A DNA stretch of 64,000 nt from Ceratothoa steindachneri (GCA_963969495.1 OZ018330.1:66082513-66146512), one strand, 5' to 3'; shown: positions 47,648 through 59,258, numbered from the stretch's first letter. Numbers and translations are program-made. The notes: generated by a model from the sequence alone, not told the origin.

Positions 47648-48044
47648 TAAGCCGTGGCGTAATGGCTAAGAGCATCGGCGTTTAAATCTATCTGTACCGA
47701 GTTCGAAACTCAATAGACCAGAAGAAAACGGAAGTCAAGGAAAACGTTGAAAGACTAACTCAAGAAGACTCAAGATAAAATGGATCACCCCAAGAAAGAA
47801 AACGGAAGAAAACGACTTCAGGGACTAACTCATCAAATCATCAAGAAGCAAGAAGGAATCATCAACTCAAGATAATTGGACGAAAAATGAAGATGCATCA
47901 AGAAAGAAATCGAAGATCAAGATAAATGGAAGACAATGTTTGAAGGGCCAACTTAAAAAAATAAAGGAAAATTCAGAAAGTAAATAGATTCGATAAAGAT
48001 AAAATTCTAGATAAATACATAAACGGAAAATAATATAGAATGGT
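47648..48044 (+). repeat. tRNA-derived SINE or tRNA pseudogene candidate with A-rich body
   Basis: TGGCGTAATGG at 47655-47665 fits the pol III A box (TRGCNNARNNGG), and AGTTCGAAACT at 47700-47710 fits the B box with two mismatches; the 45-bp spacing is normal. The acceptor arms (47648-47654 and about 47716-47722) do not pair, so it is not a functional tRNA. The following 300 bp is GA/A-rich with repeated pieces such as GAAAACGGAAG, GACTAACTCA and CAAGATAA, which could be the SINE body. Confidence 0.45.
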
Positions 48045-49879
48045 CTCCCCCCCCCCTCCCCATAAGACTACCGCTCTCCTGAATTTAAACATTTGGCCCG
48101 AAAAGCAATGATTAAAGTTTATAATAGTAAATACCGTAAACATTATAATCTATATATCTCTTAACGTAAAAAGCAAAAACAGCTTAGTCATATTTTTATA
48201 ATCAATTCCTTATTTGCATCTCTAACTATTTTTTTATTTCCGAAAGTTTGAGGACTTTTTGTACCGTTTTATGAAAAAAAACAAAGGACAGGAATATATT
48301 ATTTTTGGTCGAACAGTTATAAAATATATGTTTAAAAGAATGTAGGAAATAATTAAATTTCAATTGCTTCAATATATTAAATTTAAATCAAAGTAATCGA
48401 GAATTTTAAAAGTTTATGCTTTGAATACTTAAATGAGAGATACTCGTATGGTGGCATTTGGCACCTATTATAGGAAAGTTCGTAGATATCACTATGTTGA
48501 TCATAAAATATCGAAACTTAGAATTAAATAATTTTAATTTCTTAGAAAAAATAATATAATGGCTCTGTTTTATTACTGCAAAAAGTAATATATCTTTAAT
48601 TAAAAACAAACCATATACAATAGACTAAACTCTCAAAAGTTCTATTTAAATCGGATAAACGTTCTAAGTACGAACCAATTTTATCGAATAAATATTAATG
48701 AAAACTATCTTATTATTTACCTATGTATAATTAAATAACAATTGCAAGATTATATAATATTGCAAAACATTGTCAAATAAATTAATGTGAGTAGAATGTA
48801 CAAATTTAATGTTACGCATATCGAATGTAAACAATTAATTTCATGTATCTGTTATTTACCGCCGTGTACGCAGAAACTTTAACATAATAAAGAAATATGG
48901 AAAGTACCTTATGTTGAATAAAATTAGATGGAAAGTAGAACACATGAAGAGAAATACATCTGAAGACTTTCCAAATTACCGGTGAATAAAGAATACTGAA
49001 TCCAGCACCGAAGATTTCTTTACCCTTAAAGTAATCCCTAATCACACTAACCTAGCATGCAATGGACAAAGACAGCCTTCCGTCATGAAAGATGAGAAAT
49101 TTAGCCCTTGGAGTCAGTGCCTCATGTAAAAAGCACTCTACGAAGAATCGAGCCTGTAGCTATTAAGCCGAACCTAAAAAGCTATTTGACTATCCATGAG
49201 TGGTACCAAAACTTGGTGGAAAATCATTCTTGATAACCAAACCATCACAGCAGGTCAAGAACTGCTAACACCCAACTTTATAAAGGTTGAAAATGTGTGA
49301 TTTTCAATCAATAACCACTGTGGTACATTGCAATTATTTTATATATTGATATTTGTCCTAAATTGTTCTCAACACTCGCACACCCTTTTGCATATTAATT
49401 AATAATAAAATTTCATTCAGCCATGATAGAGCAATCCCGTTTTCTTGTACTTTAAATCACTTCAGGGAAAATGCGAAATGGTGTGACCATTCTAGCTGAA
49501 GTTCTTTAACTGTAGGGTTTCATCGTTATCTTAGCCTCCATTTCGTTGATACTAAGCATATTTCACATCAATCATCAAAATTGAGTCCTAGCATGATTTT
49601 GGATATATCCTGTAACCCATTGGCTAATTTTGCAACTCATATCCCGTTTCTTTAAGGTTATCTTGGAAGAAATACAGATAGAGGGAAGAAGGCAAACCAA
49701 CCGACCCAAGACAATTTAGCGTACCTATTGCACCCGGAAATTAACGCAGGAGAAATATTTCTATCTCCTAACGTACTTCTCCCTCTACAAAATAAAAGAT
49801 AATCCCACAAGAGACTACCGACAGAAAGGAGAAAGTAAAAATAGTCTACACTCAATGTAGGCCAGAAGGCTCCACCTTG
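48045..49879. other. Unassigned, AT-rich
   Basis: Begins with a poly-C run (about 48047-48056). No gene or repeat recognised. Confidence 0.35.
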
Positions 49880-52800
49880 CATGCGTTCTGTCTCACAGGA
49901 GAAGATGTGCATCAATTACTTGGGACTGCATAGAACCTTATGCATACAGTGTGATTTGCGCCGTGACAAATCTAGTAAATATGCAGGAAGAAATAATCTC
50001 CAAAACCCGACGTATGCAGCTGTAGCAATAGCACAAACAGAAGACATTCGAAGCTTCCGGTTACAAATTGTCCCCCAATTGACGGAAGCGACGCTCACCA
50101 AGCCTCTACCATAGCGAGCATTCTGCATACCAGCGTGATGGACTTTTCGGTAACGAGCATTTTCAACAGGGAAATAAGGAAGATGCTGAAGCAAAACATT
50201 ATTCAACTACACAAATTCCACTCTAATCTACTGTCAGATAAATGGCTCTCCGTAAGCAAAGTGGCAGTTACCTCCATAGAGGGGTCAAGGGAGGCCAAAT
50301 GGACGATACCTATGCAGCCATAGAACAAGAAACACATAATAACGAAGTAACAGCTACACACAGCTTTGCAGTAAATTTACCCACTTCTTCAAAACCATAA
50401 TGGAAAACATAAAGATAATCGGTGAGGTCGCATATGACGACATGCCACAAAATAAGATTTAAAAAATAGACGCCAATCAATAAAAACCTTATGCACATGA
50501 ATACAATCGTCACCGAAGATTTCGTCAATGGCGAAAATATTTAAGTTGCACTATACTCTAGCATGAAAGAAGGTGTATTCAAGGTTGCCTTTATTTAAAA
50601 TTTTAAACGTCTTAACTTCTCATTAAAGTTCTAAGAGGCGAGTCTGTAATCAAAGCAGCGCTCTGGCAGACTTTACGGTCTTCGGCAGTACCAGAGCACT
50701 AGAACAAACGGAGGACGTATGCATGGACAACAGAAGCAGAGTAGCTATCCTTGCTCACGATGTATTGCTCAATGAGAGGATTACACAAAAAGAAGTTGTA
50801 TAAAATTTACAGAGAAATTCATCCTAGATTGAGGTTTTATACGGTTATCGCAAGAGAATCAAGAGATACAACGTTACTTAGAGAAGTCTAACTGGCTCAA
50901 TAATAGCGTTGTAGTCTGAACAACATTATAGTGAACTATGGGTAATAGATAAATCTTTCTTTTCATTCATCCTCTGTACTTATATTGGTAACATTGCGGT
51001 GGGCACTGGGTAACAACCACGTAGAAGGGGGTACCTTCCCATCCATGAATTTTTCATCAGGTTCTAAAATAATTTTTCTGTCAATTTTGCTGGCAACCTG
51101 AAAGGCATAAGGGGCATTTCTCGCTACGCATAAGCAGACTCTCTAATAAACAACCACGAAATTTTGTTAAGCAGAGCATAGCACAGAAGATGCGTCCAAA
51201 TTTTCCGACAATCCTCTACGCTGGATCACCACCACAAGTCTGGACGGACATCGTGCTTACTGGCCCAAAGTTTCCTTTCCAATACTTCGTCCAACCAGAA
51301 CCCCTTATACCTACAAACTACATAGGCATATTCATCAAGGTAGCTGCAGCTCCCATATTCTTCCTCTCGCCACAAAGAAAAAGTTCGAGGATTCAGAATT
51401 GGAATTCGACAGAAGATCATTTTTGCAGGATATTTCAAAAAGGGGGACTCATCCATCATCCTAGGAAACAAAAGAGGTAAGAGGGGCAATTCCACTGGCC
51501 AAGCACAACACTCTTGGCCCAATTAACCAACACATGAGAGGATCATCCGGCAGCAGCGATTTGAACTGGTTCACGCTGAGATGCGAGGCGCATGCTCTGC
51601 AACTCATTTGTACTTTTAACAGGTCGAACCAATGTGGCAATTAGTTAACTCTGAGATTTTGCAGTAGACTAAAAAAAAGGATCGTATATTTCACATTCTC
51701 GAACATAAAATGAAGCTAAAAGCTTTCTAGACAACCATTAGAAAGATAAATATAGTAGGTAGACAAAGGCTAACTCAATAATAGTGCATAACACGTAACG
51801 CCAAATTAACACATTAAAAGCCGAGCTATTTCGAGAAGTATGGAGAGACGTTATTAAAATCTTTGTGGAAGAATTGGAAAAATTCAATTGAGGCTTGGAA
51901 GACATTGTCCTAGAACAAAAAGAAGGAACTACAAGAGATTTACTTCGCACAAAACTGAAAATTTCACCAGGCTACAAAAATGCAGACTGGGAATATGAGA
52001 GAAAACCAGAGGAGAACTGGATCCAGAGATTTAAGCGTTTGAAGTAAAAGCTATAGGCTTCAGTAAAAAAGAATCATGTATCTAAAAGATACCACACAGA
52101 GAAAAAGGATAAGGCTATTAAAAATTTTTAATATTTTCAGAAGACATAAAGGCATCCCAAATTATATTCCTTTCCAAACAAGAGAGAGCTATAGATCAAG
52201 TGATGAAAATCCAGGCTGATCTCGCTACTGAAGAGAATTGGAAAGGTGTTCTAATAAATTGTCAAAAACAGAATGGTCTCGCATTTAGATACTTACTCAA
52301 TAATCAACAAAGAACTTTACCACCTACGTAAAAAAAAGAGCACGCATACAGGTATCACACGTGCATATAGAGTAGCACATGGGAAAAAGTCTTGATTATG
52401 GTTGCATTGTGGATACAATCTCTCGGGTAACGTAGAATAACTTCAAAATGATTGTATTTACAGTCATATATGCAAGCACTAGAAACTGGCTTGTACCTCA
52501 GTTCGGAAAAGTTTTCTTCAACTACCTTGTCAGCAGAAAAGCAGTAATTGCGATGGACATCACATTGGATTTAGGTACTTTAGATGTCCAGTCGGGAGTC
52601 ACTCAGGGGTTATATCTAATCACTAATCCCTTCTAGATATAAAAAGGACATACCAAAGCCGCAGATCACTCAGACTTTCAACATGCACTACGCAGAAGAC
52701 TTTACTGCTCTATTCTGAGATACTTCTAAACACTACGTCAAAATCCATACTTTTAAAAGTGCAGAAGGTCCAAAACAAAGATCTCAGTTTCCCTACCAGC

Positions 52801-52880
52801 ACAAAATAGAATAAATCCACAACATCTAAAGAATTCCACGAGTGCACCACTATTGAAAAAGTTAACACCTATTTACACAT
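49880..52880 (+). pseudogene. LINE-F: Jockey-like LINE, heavily decayed
   Basis: Three anchors on plus in the right order. (1) 49905-50045: C-I-N-Y-x-G-x-H followed by NPTYAAVA, the last gag knuckle of Jockey-type ORF1 and its Y-A-x-V-V follow-on. (2) 52591-52612: SGVTQG, the motif B region (G-V-P-Q-G). (3) 52646-52715: DIPKPQITQTFNMHYAEDFT, where motif C Y-A-D-D reads Y-A-E-D. The expected endonuclease lies between about 50640 and 51900 but only weak hints are visible (for example LLAQLTNT at about 51510). Each anchor is short, so the extent is approximate. Confidence 0.5.
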
Positions 52881-53351
52881 TCAATCGTCACATATGATGC
52901 CGGCTGGAGTAGAATATCCCTCCTGTGACGTTCGCCGACCTGAAGATAAGAAAGGACTAGAAGAGATAAAAAGTTTGCTTACCCTTAGCCAGTTCTTACC
53001 TGCAACCCCATATTCACTCAAGCGTGTTCCTTGACCAGCACTAACATAGTAAATAAAGAGTGACATAACTCAAAATCGAATTAAAATAAATGGGTAACAA
53101 ACAAAATACGTTAAAATTAAGTTGGACTGTCACCGGACACACTTTCCACCTACTATAGCGAAGTATGGCCAAGTCTACGGGAATATACGCACACAGGCTC
53201 TAAGGTTGGCTAAGAAAGGCAACAAAAGTTATTGTTCTGAGAGTACGACTTGAATAGTTAGCTGCAGCTGCGTGACCAAGGAATATTCCAAACACAACGA
53301 CAAAAATATATTTTAATATACACTATAAAAAGGGTACTCAATAAAAAAAAT

Positions 53352-53353
<2 letters not shown>

Positions 53354-53396
<43 letters not shown>
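53354..53396. repeat. (TA)n tail of Penelope-like copy 3
   Basis: Pure TA run at the 3' end of the minus-strand Penelope-like fragment that follows on plus. Confidence 0.9.
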
Positions 53397-53399
<3 letters not shown>

Positions 53400-54078
53400 T
53401 GGTTAGGGCTTCTCCTATAGAGCTTCAATTTAATTTGAAGGATGAACGAAAGGACGCATAAAGGGAAATTCATTTTATTTTCTTAATAGATACAACAATT
53501 TGAGTGAACTTTTAACCCATCTTCGGATACTGGAAAATATAATTCGGAGAGTAGACAAACAATTTAAGTTAGATTTTAACAAACAATCAAAATAATGAAT
53601 TTATAGAAAGTGTTTAATATTTATTAAGGTGGGATTGCGAAAATTTACGGGTAATTGATATTTTTGGATTATTATGTTTGTAGTTAAAAAATTAACGATT
53701 GAGGAAACACTAGAAACACATCGAGATAAACTAACCTTAAACAATCAGCCGTTAGAGGATAACTGGAGAGAAAGGGCAAGGAACTTAAGAAGAAAGTGAA
53801 GGTTAGGAGGTTGGAAATATTTTGGTTTAGAGTAGAAGTAGTGGGTGAGAAAAAGAATCGGAATTTAAGGAAGGAGAAAGGTATTTAATATATATAGATT
53901 CAAGAATGCTTAATGATATGGTATCAGGGGTGGTTTTTATAATTTTAAAATCGCCCATTGTGATATCGGTTTTACAATTAATAGAGTGAAGAATTCTTTC
54001 GTAGAGAGAACGCTCCCTGTCCTGTAGCACCCACTCAAATGGGAACAGACCCTCGCCCTTAGCGAGCGCACCGTACTG

Positions 54079-54080
<2 letters not shown>
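53397..54080 (-). pseudogene. Penelope-like element copy 3: GIY-YIG end and 3' region
   Basis: Minus strand from 54080: LRARVCSHLSG then YRTGSVLSTKE, then in another frame CKTDITMGDFKIIKTTPD and SILESIYIKYLSPSLNSDSF. This is the C-terminal half of the GIY-YIG endonuclease of Penelope-like elements: R-x-x-x-H-x-G-x-S-x-R-T-G, D-F-x-I, the catalytic Glu of I-x-E-S, and P-x-L-N. Coding ends at about 53827, followed by ~430 bp of 3' region and the (TA)n tail. It is cut at 54080, exactly where the (TA)n tail of copy 1 begins, giving a head-to-tail junction. It differs from copies 1 and 2 in sequence. Confidence 0.75.

Positions 54081-54143
<63 letters not shown>
54081..54143. repeat. (TA)n tail of Penelope-like copy 1
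   Basis: Pure TA run between copy 1 and copy 3. Confidence 0.95.
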
Positions 54144-54145
<2 letters not shown>

Positions 54146-54675
54146 CTGTATTCCTTCTTTATTTCTTTGGGCTACGTTTCAAGCAAAGACAAGCTCATCT
54201 TCTGGCCTGATAAATTGAACAAAATTAGCTTTAAATAGCAAAACAATTAACATTAAGATTAATTAGGACTGGAAGGTACAATTATATATGAATATACATG
54301 TATATACATATTTACATTTTATAGTGATAAATCATAAATACTTAATTATTTAAACAAGAATTGAGAAATTGTAAGCATAGGGGAAGGTGGGGGCAATTTT
54401 ATGAGCAGCTAACTGCACAAAATTTTATAATTTTAATTTTTTAACAAATTGAAATCTTACCGGTCACACATGTTGTAGAAACTCGACCCAAAGCAATGGA
54501 GAGCAAGTAACAATGAAGAAGGCTGAGGTATAATAATTGGTTGGTTATTATACGACATGGAGAGAGAAGGCGGATACATCATTGTTGGGAGAGGGTCTAA
54601 GGGTCTTAATATGAATGGATTCAATTATTCGTAGGCTTATATCTTCATTGGAAGAATACATAATTTTAAAATCGA
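54144..54675 (-). pseudogene. Penelope-like element copy 1: GIY-YIG C-terminus and 3' region
   Basis: Minus strand from 54675: DFKIMYSSNEDISLRIIES, HIKTLRPSPNNDVSAFSLHV then two TAA stops, so only the end of the GIY-YIG domain is kept. The ~410-bp 3' region and (TA)n tail follow. The stretch is an inverted, nearly identical copy of 58583-59112. The 3' region includes GAAGATGAGC-N8-GCTTGAAACG (54174-54201 as read on plus). It is truncated where LINE-G begins. Confidence 0.85.
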
Positions 54676-56600
54676 ATGATTCATCTCAGTCCGGTAATGC
54701 TCTGAGTTTTATGTTTTTTTCTGATTGTGATGGCTGCGCCATCGAATCGTTCTTTAGTGTGGTTCTTTTGTATTACAGTGTAATTGTGTATTTTTATGGT
54801 GTCTTTGGTTGTGTTTATGCCGTGTTCCGATATGAGGATGATGGCCGGGTTCACTGTACGGAAGATGTTACCGTAAGCAATGGACTTTTCTTTCCTTTCA
54901 TCCACATTTAGTGTGAGTATTTTTAAGGCGTTGTTAGTGTTTTCCATGTTTTTGTTTTTGTTGTTTTGTGTTTTTGTTCTCTTTGGTGTGTCTTATGTGT
55001 TGTTGTTCTTCCCGTTTAGTATCTTCTTAAACTCTGCATCACTTAGTGTAATGCAGGAGTCTTTGTGAAGCTTCATCGTGCCCTCATGCAACGCTTGCTT
55101 ATGTCAGATTCTTTTTCTTTAGCTGAGTAGGTCCACTTGATTTTCCCCTGTTGGATCCCCTGAAATATCGCCCTGGGGGAGAGCTTTTCGGGAGCTAGGA
55201 TCTGCTCGTCAGTGATAATTCTCAGATTGACCTCCTCTCCATCGTACTTGTAAGTACCTTTCGAGGTCTTCAACCTCCTTCTCGAGCTTACAAAGCTCTT
55301 GGTCGCCCTGTTTTCTGCCTCTTCAGCGTCAGAATCTGAGGACGATTCGCTTGCAAGGTTGCCCTCCTCTTCTCTGATTCTTCTTGACGCTTTCTTTTCT
55401 TTCCAGGCACGCCGTCTCTATGCTTCCAGTCGTGGGTCTAGCCGGGATGTGCTAGCCTTTCCGTTTGTGGTATTTTCCTTTACCATGGCTTCAGGTGGTT
55501 CTGAAGCAATGGTAAAGGGGACTGGAGTTGCTGGAGCCTCTGCTGCGCCTTTTATTTGAAATTGTTGTAACACATCTCCCGATAGGGGATCGTCCGGAAA
55601 CCACATTTCTGCCATGCCGTTCTTTTTTAGCATGAGATTGAGGGTTTTTGCGAATGATTCCGGGTTAGTCAGATTGTTTATGTGAGAGAACAGAATGCAC
55701 GTAAGAATCTTAGTCGAGTTCTCATTCTCGAGTTTCAGATACGTTTGGGCAGTTGACTATTCATTTCTTTGCTTGGGGCTGCTTTGGTTGCCTGTGCGTA
55801 TTATGTGTTACTCCTCCTTGTATCTTCCTTTTTCTTTTTCTTTATTATGTCCTTCCTTTGGGGGCATGACATAGCCATCGCCCCCTGATTCAAGCCGCAG
55901 TTTGGGAATTTTTCTTTTGTTGCCTTGCACTCCCTCCATCCGTGGCCTTTAACACTGCATCTGGAGCATGTGATGTTCTGCTCCTTGCAGTCTTTGGTCG
56001 TGTGCTGCTCCAGCTTGTAACAGCGAACGTAAATTTAGATGGGAGTGAATTCCTCCCTCCCTATTTGATCAGGGATGATCTTCGCGTTAAACAGCAGAAG
56101 ACCCATTTCTTTAGCCTTCTGTGCCATCTGCGTGTCGCTAAATATCACCTTAAAAACGCGTTGGTGTTCTGTGTTGTCCCGTTTGTTACGGAACTTCACT
56201 ACTTCCACGACGTTGGCCCACGGCTGACTCGATTAATTTCTTCCTTTATCTCTTCACCTCTGTGTTGGCCGATCCAGGGGTCTAGCTGCCTGCACACCAC
56301 ACTGCGGTGTGCCTGGATCTGGGAGGAGGGGTGGGGTGCTGGGCTGGAGGTTTATCTCTCCTAGCACCTTCTGGCCTTCTTCTTTTGTCAGCGTCTCCAC
56401 TTCTGCCTCTTTCTCACATACTGCAAAGTAGCCGACAGGGGTGTCTATCAACCTTGGGATAGCCACATTCAGCCTACCAAAGATTGTTTGGAACACCGTT
56501 CCTCGGTCCGGCTTCGGTTGCCCAGCAATGGTCCTCAATGGGACTCTAATGGCTGGGTGAGAAGTCATTTTTTGGCGCTATTGCAGCCTCTATAACTGGG
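54676..56600 (-). pseudogene. LINE-G: ORF1 and endonuclease start of an I/Jockey-type LINE
   Basis: Minus strand, N to C. ORF1: RVPLRTIAGQPKPDRGTVFQ, FGRLNVAIPRLIDTPVGYF (56254-56568); knuckle 1 RCYKLEQHTTKDC with its first Cys replaced by Tyr, knuckle 2 CSRCSVKGHGWREC intact, knuckle 3 CGLNQGAMAMSCP with His lost (55860-56030); NGMAEMWFPDDP (55585-55630); ILAPEKLSPRAIFQGIQQGK then IKWTY (55130-55210). ORF2 starts with ALKILTLNVDERKEKS, NPAIILISEHG, FDGAAITIRK (54681-54947), the first ~85 residues of the endonuclease. It then stops at the Penelope-like copy, so RT is absent. Closest relatives in the window are LINE-E and LINE-C. Confidence 0.85.
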
Positions 56601-57180
56601 GGTGCAAGTTGTCTTTACCAGCTCTGTGTTTCTTGTTTTGTTGCACGGCTTACGGTTAGTATGTGTATGTGTGAGTATTTATATTTTACGTTATAAATTA
56701 CTTTTTGCTTCCCTTGGGGATGAAGAGAGACACTACCGTGCGCTCGCCTGCCGCCTAGATGGGAATTGACTTTAGGATGGATGATACGATAGATAAGATG
56801 AATCCGGGTTGGATGCTCTCAGGGGTGTGATTGTATGGCGGACCTGTTGACAACGCCGCACCCCCGAGGGTGTTTTAATCGCGAGCGCATCCCAACATAC
56901 CATAGAGACGGTTGTGTGTCCCTCTATGGTCCTGAAAGGGGCCCCCGCTGGGATGAGCAGTGAAGGTTGCAATCCGTCCCTTATCCGGAAAGGTTTCTGA
57001 CATTGTTATATACTGTGGGCTATTCCTCAAACCAGCTTCCTCCAATGCCCCCAATTATGGCCATGCTACTGCCTGGCATAGTTAAGACGAAACAGGAATG
57101 GCAATCCCCTTTCACATCTGACGAAGGTTCATGCAGGGAGGTGGGCCGGGGACTTAAGCAGTCATCTGCTTAAGTGGGCC
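56601..57180 (-). other. Probable LINE-G 5' untranslated region
   Basis: GC-richer block directly upstream of ORF1 on the minus strand, ending in a perfect hairpin at 57152-57175. Two imperfect TCTATGG-containing inverted segments occur near 56900-56930. Function assigned by position only. Confidence 0.4.
57152..57175. repeat. Perfect 10-bp inverted repeat (hairpin)
   Basis: ACTTAAGCAG, a 4-base loop TCAT, then CTGCTTAAGT. It lies within 10 bp of a composition change, probably the 5' boundary of LINE-G. Confidence 0.9.
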
Positions 57181-57937
57181 ACCGTAAAATGAAAGATGAT
57201 TGGTTAGTGGTGAATGAATGGTGATGAGGATGAGTTGACACCAGGGTTTACTCTCTTTTTTTAATATCTGGTCCTAAAAAATTAGATACCAAATTTTCGG
57301 AGGTGTAGGCAAAAACTGTCCTAAACTTTTCCTCCTTTACCAGTTGGTAAGATGCTTGTTACGAGGTCTTTCTGTCAAGAATTCTGAGCTAGCGGACGTT
57401 TTTCACACAAAATACACCTATATAAATAGTTATTTCATCTAAACTTAACACTATAACATTTCAAACAATCAGGCGCCAGGATAGATTTAAAATGTTACTA
57501 AAGCTCCAACCGTTTACACATAAACACGGCCGAAGTCAGTTTCCAAAAGTGCTAATAAGTTGACCTCCCAGTTGATTCCGGGAGAATCTGTTTTCCTACT
57601 CATACTTGCAGTTTACTTTTCCTCTTCTCCGCTAATTTTTCAAAAAATATAACTTCACCACTACACCTATCTATTATTTCATTTTACATATATGTATTTA
57701 TTTTTATGTTAATATTTGTAAATTGGAAATTTATTGTATATTTATTGCTTTAATAAATCATAATCCTAAAAAAAATTCCGAATATTTAATGAACGCCATC
57801 GATTTTTACCTTTTCTCCACGGAACTTCACGAACAAGATCTATTTTGTACGGAGCCACGTATGGCCGATACATGATATCGTACTGCATACTGGGATGTCT
57901 AGCTTCTTGTTTACGATGGAGAAATACTACAAAGCAG
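57181..57937. other. Unassigned
   Basis: AT-rich, no gene or repeat recognised. Confidence 0.3.
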
Positions 57938-58047
57938 GAAGTTTATCTTCCAATTTACAAAAGAGAGCTATTAACAGCGAGAAGTTTATTTTCCTATTTA
58001 CAAAAGAGAGCTATTACCAGCAGAAAGTTTATCTTCCTATTTATAAG
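57938..58047. repeat. 43-bp tandem repeat, 2.6 copies
   Basis: Units 57938-57980, 57981-58023 and a partial 58024-58047. Shared core GAAGTTTATCTTCC and TTTACAAAAGAGAGCTATTA. Confidence 0.9.
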
Positions 58048-58177
58048 GTTCAATGTGTGAACCGTTTAAATTTTTCAAACAAATGTTTACTAGGTTCGAT
58101 TTTTTACCCTCACAGTACTACAGCCCGAGAAAACGGAGTGTTTAATACATAATTAGTATCTACCTCTTAAAATTATA

Positions 58178-58182
<5 letters not shown>

Positions 58183-58209
<27 letters not shown>
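58183..58209. repeat. (AT)n microsatellite, about 13 units
   Basis: Pure AT run; no Penelope-like coding sequence was found directly beside it. Confidence 0.9.
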
Positions 58210-58439
58210 CAAATATATTTTTATATGCTCTGGTTTAGTGTGAACTAAGTGTAGAATTTCCTAAGATTTCAAAATGCTCATATTTGAGGTATTTTTGAGT
58301 CATATACGATTCCATACTATAGTTCCAGCACCACAGGAATTCAATACGTTAACTATTTAATGTAAAGGACCTGCTCCCGTGTAGACTGCGCAGTGGTGTA
58401 GTATATTTATTTACATTCCCTTGGTGTCGTAGAGGCAAT

Positions 58440-59191
58440 TATGTCAGTAGTAACTGCGCTCGTTACACGCTCGTGCTTGTTCTCACCCTGGCATAAGTAG
58501 CAGAACAGGTAACCCCCTTACCCGCAAGGAATGCTCCCCCGTTCGGGATCATATTATCCTTTGCAAAACCGATGCCACCCTTAATGATTTTAAAATTATG
58601 TATTCTTCCAATGAAGATATAAGCCTACGAATAATTGAATCCATTCATATTAAGACCCTTAGACCCTCTCCCAACAATGATGTATCCGCCTTCTCTCTCC
58701 ATGTCGTATAATAACCAACCAATTATTATACCTCAGCCTTCTTCATTGTTACTTGCTCTCCATTGCTTTGGGTCGAGTTTCTACAACATGTGTGACCGGT
58801 AAGATTTCAATTTGTTAAAAAATTAAAATTATAAAATTTTGTGCACTTAGCTGCTCATAAATTTGCCCCCCGAAACCTCCCCTATGCTTACAATTTCTCA
58901 ATCCCGGTTTAAATAATTAACTATTTATGATTTATCACTATAAAATGTAAATATGTATATACATGAATATTCATATATAATTGTACCTTCCAGTCCTCAA
59001 TAATCTTAATGTTAATTGTTTTGCTATTTAAAGCTAATTTTGTTAAATTTACCAGGCTAGAAGATGTGCTTGTCTTTGCTCGAAACGTAGCCAAAAGAAA
59101 GAAAGAATGAATACTGTCATTCTCTTTGCCATTGGATTCTTACTCCGGATTAAATTGCGCCTCACTAGGAGCAGTCACTATCAATACTTTC

Positions 59192-59193
<2 letters not shown>
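58440..59193 (+). pseudogene. Penelope-like element copy 2: GIY-YIG domain and 3' region
   Basis: Plus strand: LHARACSHPGISSRTGNPLT, RKECSPVRDHIILCKTDA, LNDFKIMYSSNEDISLRIIE, SIHIKTLRPSPNNDVSAF, ending LHVV and two TAA at about 58710. This is a continuous ~85-codon GIY-YIG stretch with the H-x-G-I-S-x-R-T-G, the S-P-V-R-D-H block, Cys, and catalytic Glu in I-I-E-S. The N-terminal GIY/YIG motifs are upstream of a break. The GIY-YIG enzyme nicks target DNA for Penelope RT. The 3' region to 59112 matches copy 1 inverted and includes GAAGATGTGC-N8-GCTCGAAACG (59060-59087). An extra ~80 bp lies between that and the (TA)n tail. Confidence 0.85.

Positions 59194-59255
<62 letters not shown>
59194..59255. 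repeat. (TA)n tail of Penelope-like copy 2
   Basis: Pure TA run, 62 bp. Confidence 0.95.

Positions 59256-59258
<3 letters not shown>

Noticed and set aside
47648..47722. Functional tRNA gene
   Set aside because: A and B boxes fit, but the acceptor arm does not pair and the T stem is only partly paired.
49916..50206. 96-codon minus-strand frame
   Set aside because: Lies opposite the plus-strand knuckle and Y-A-A-V-A remnants of LINE-F and looks like a shadow.
57895..58152. Frames with repeated KR/LP-type peptides
   Set aside because: Produced by the 43-bp tandem repeat, which does not keep a reading frame.
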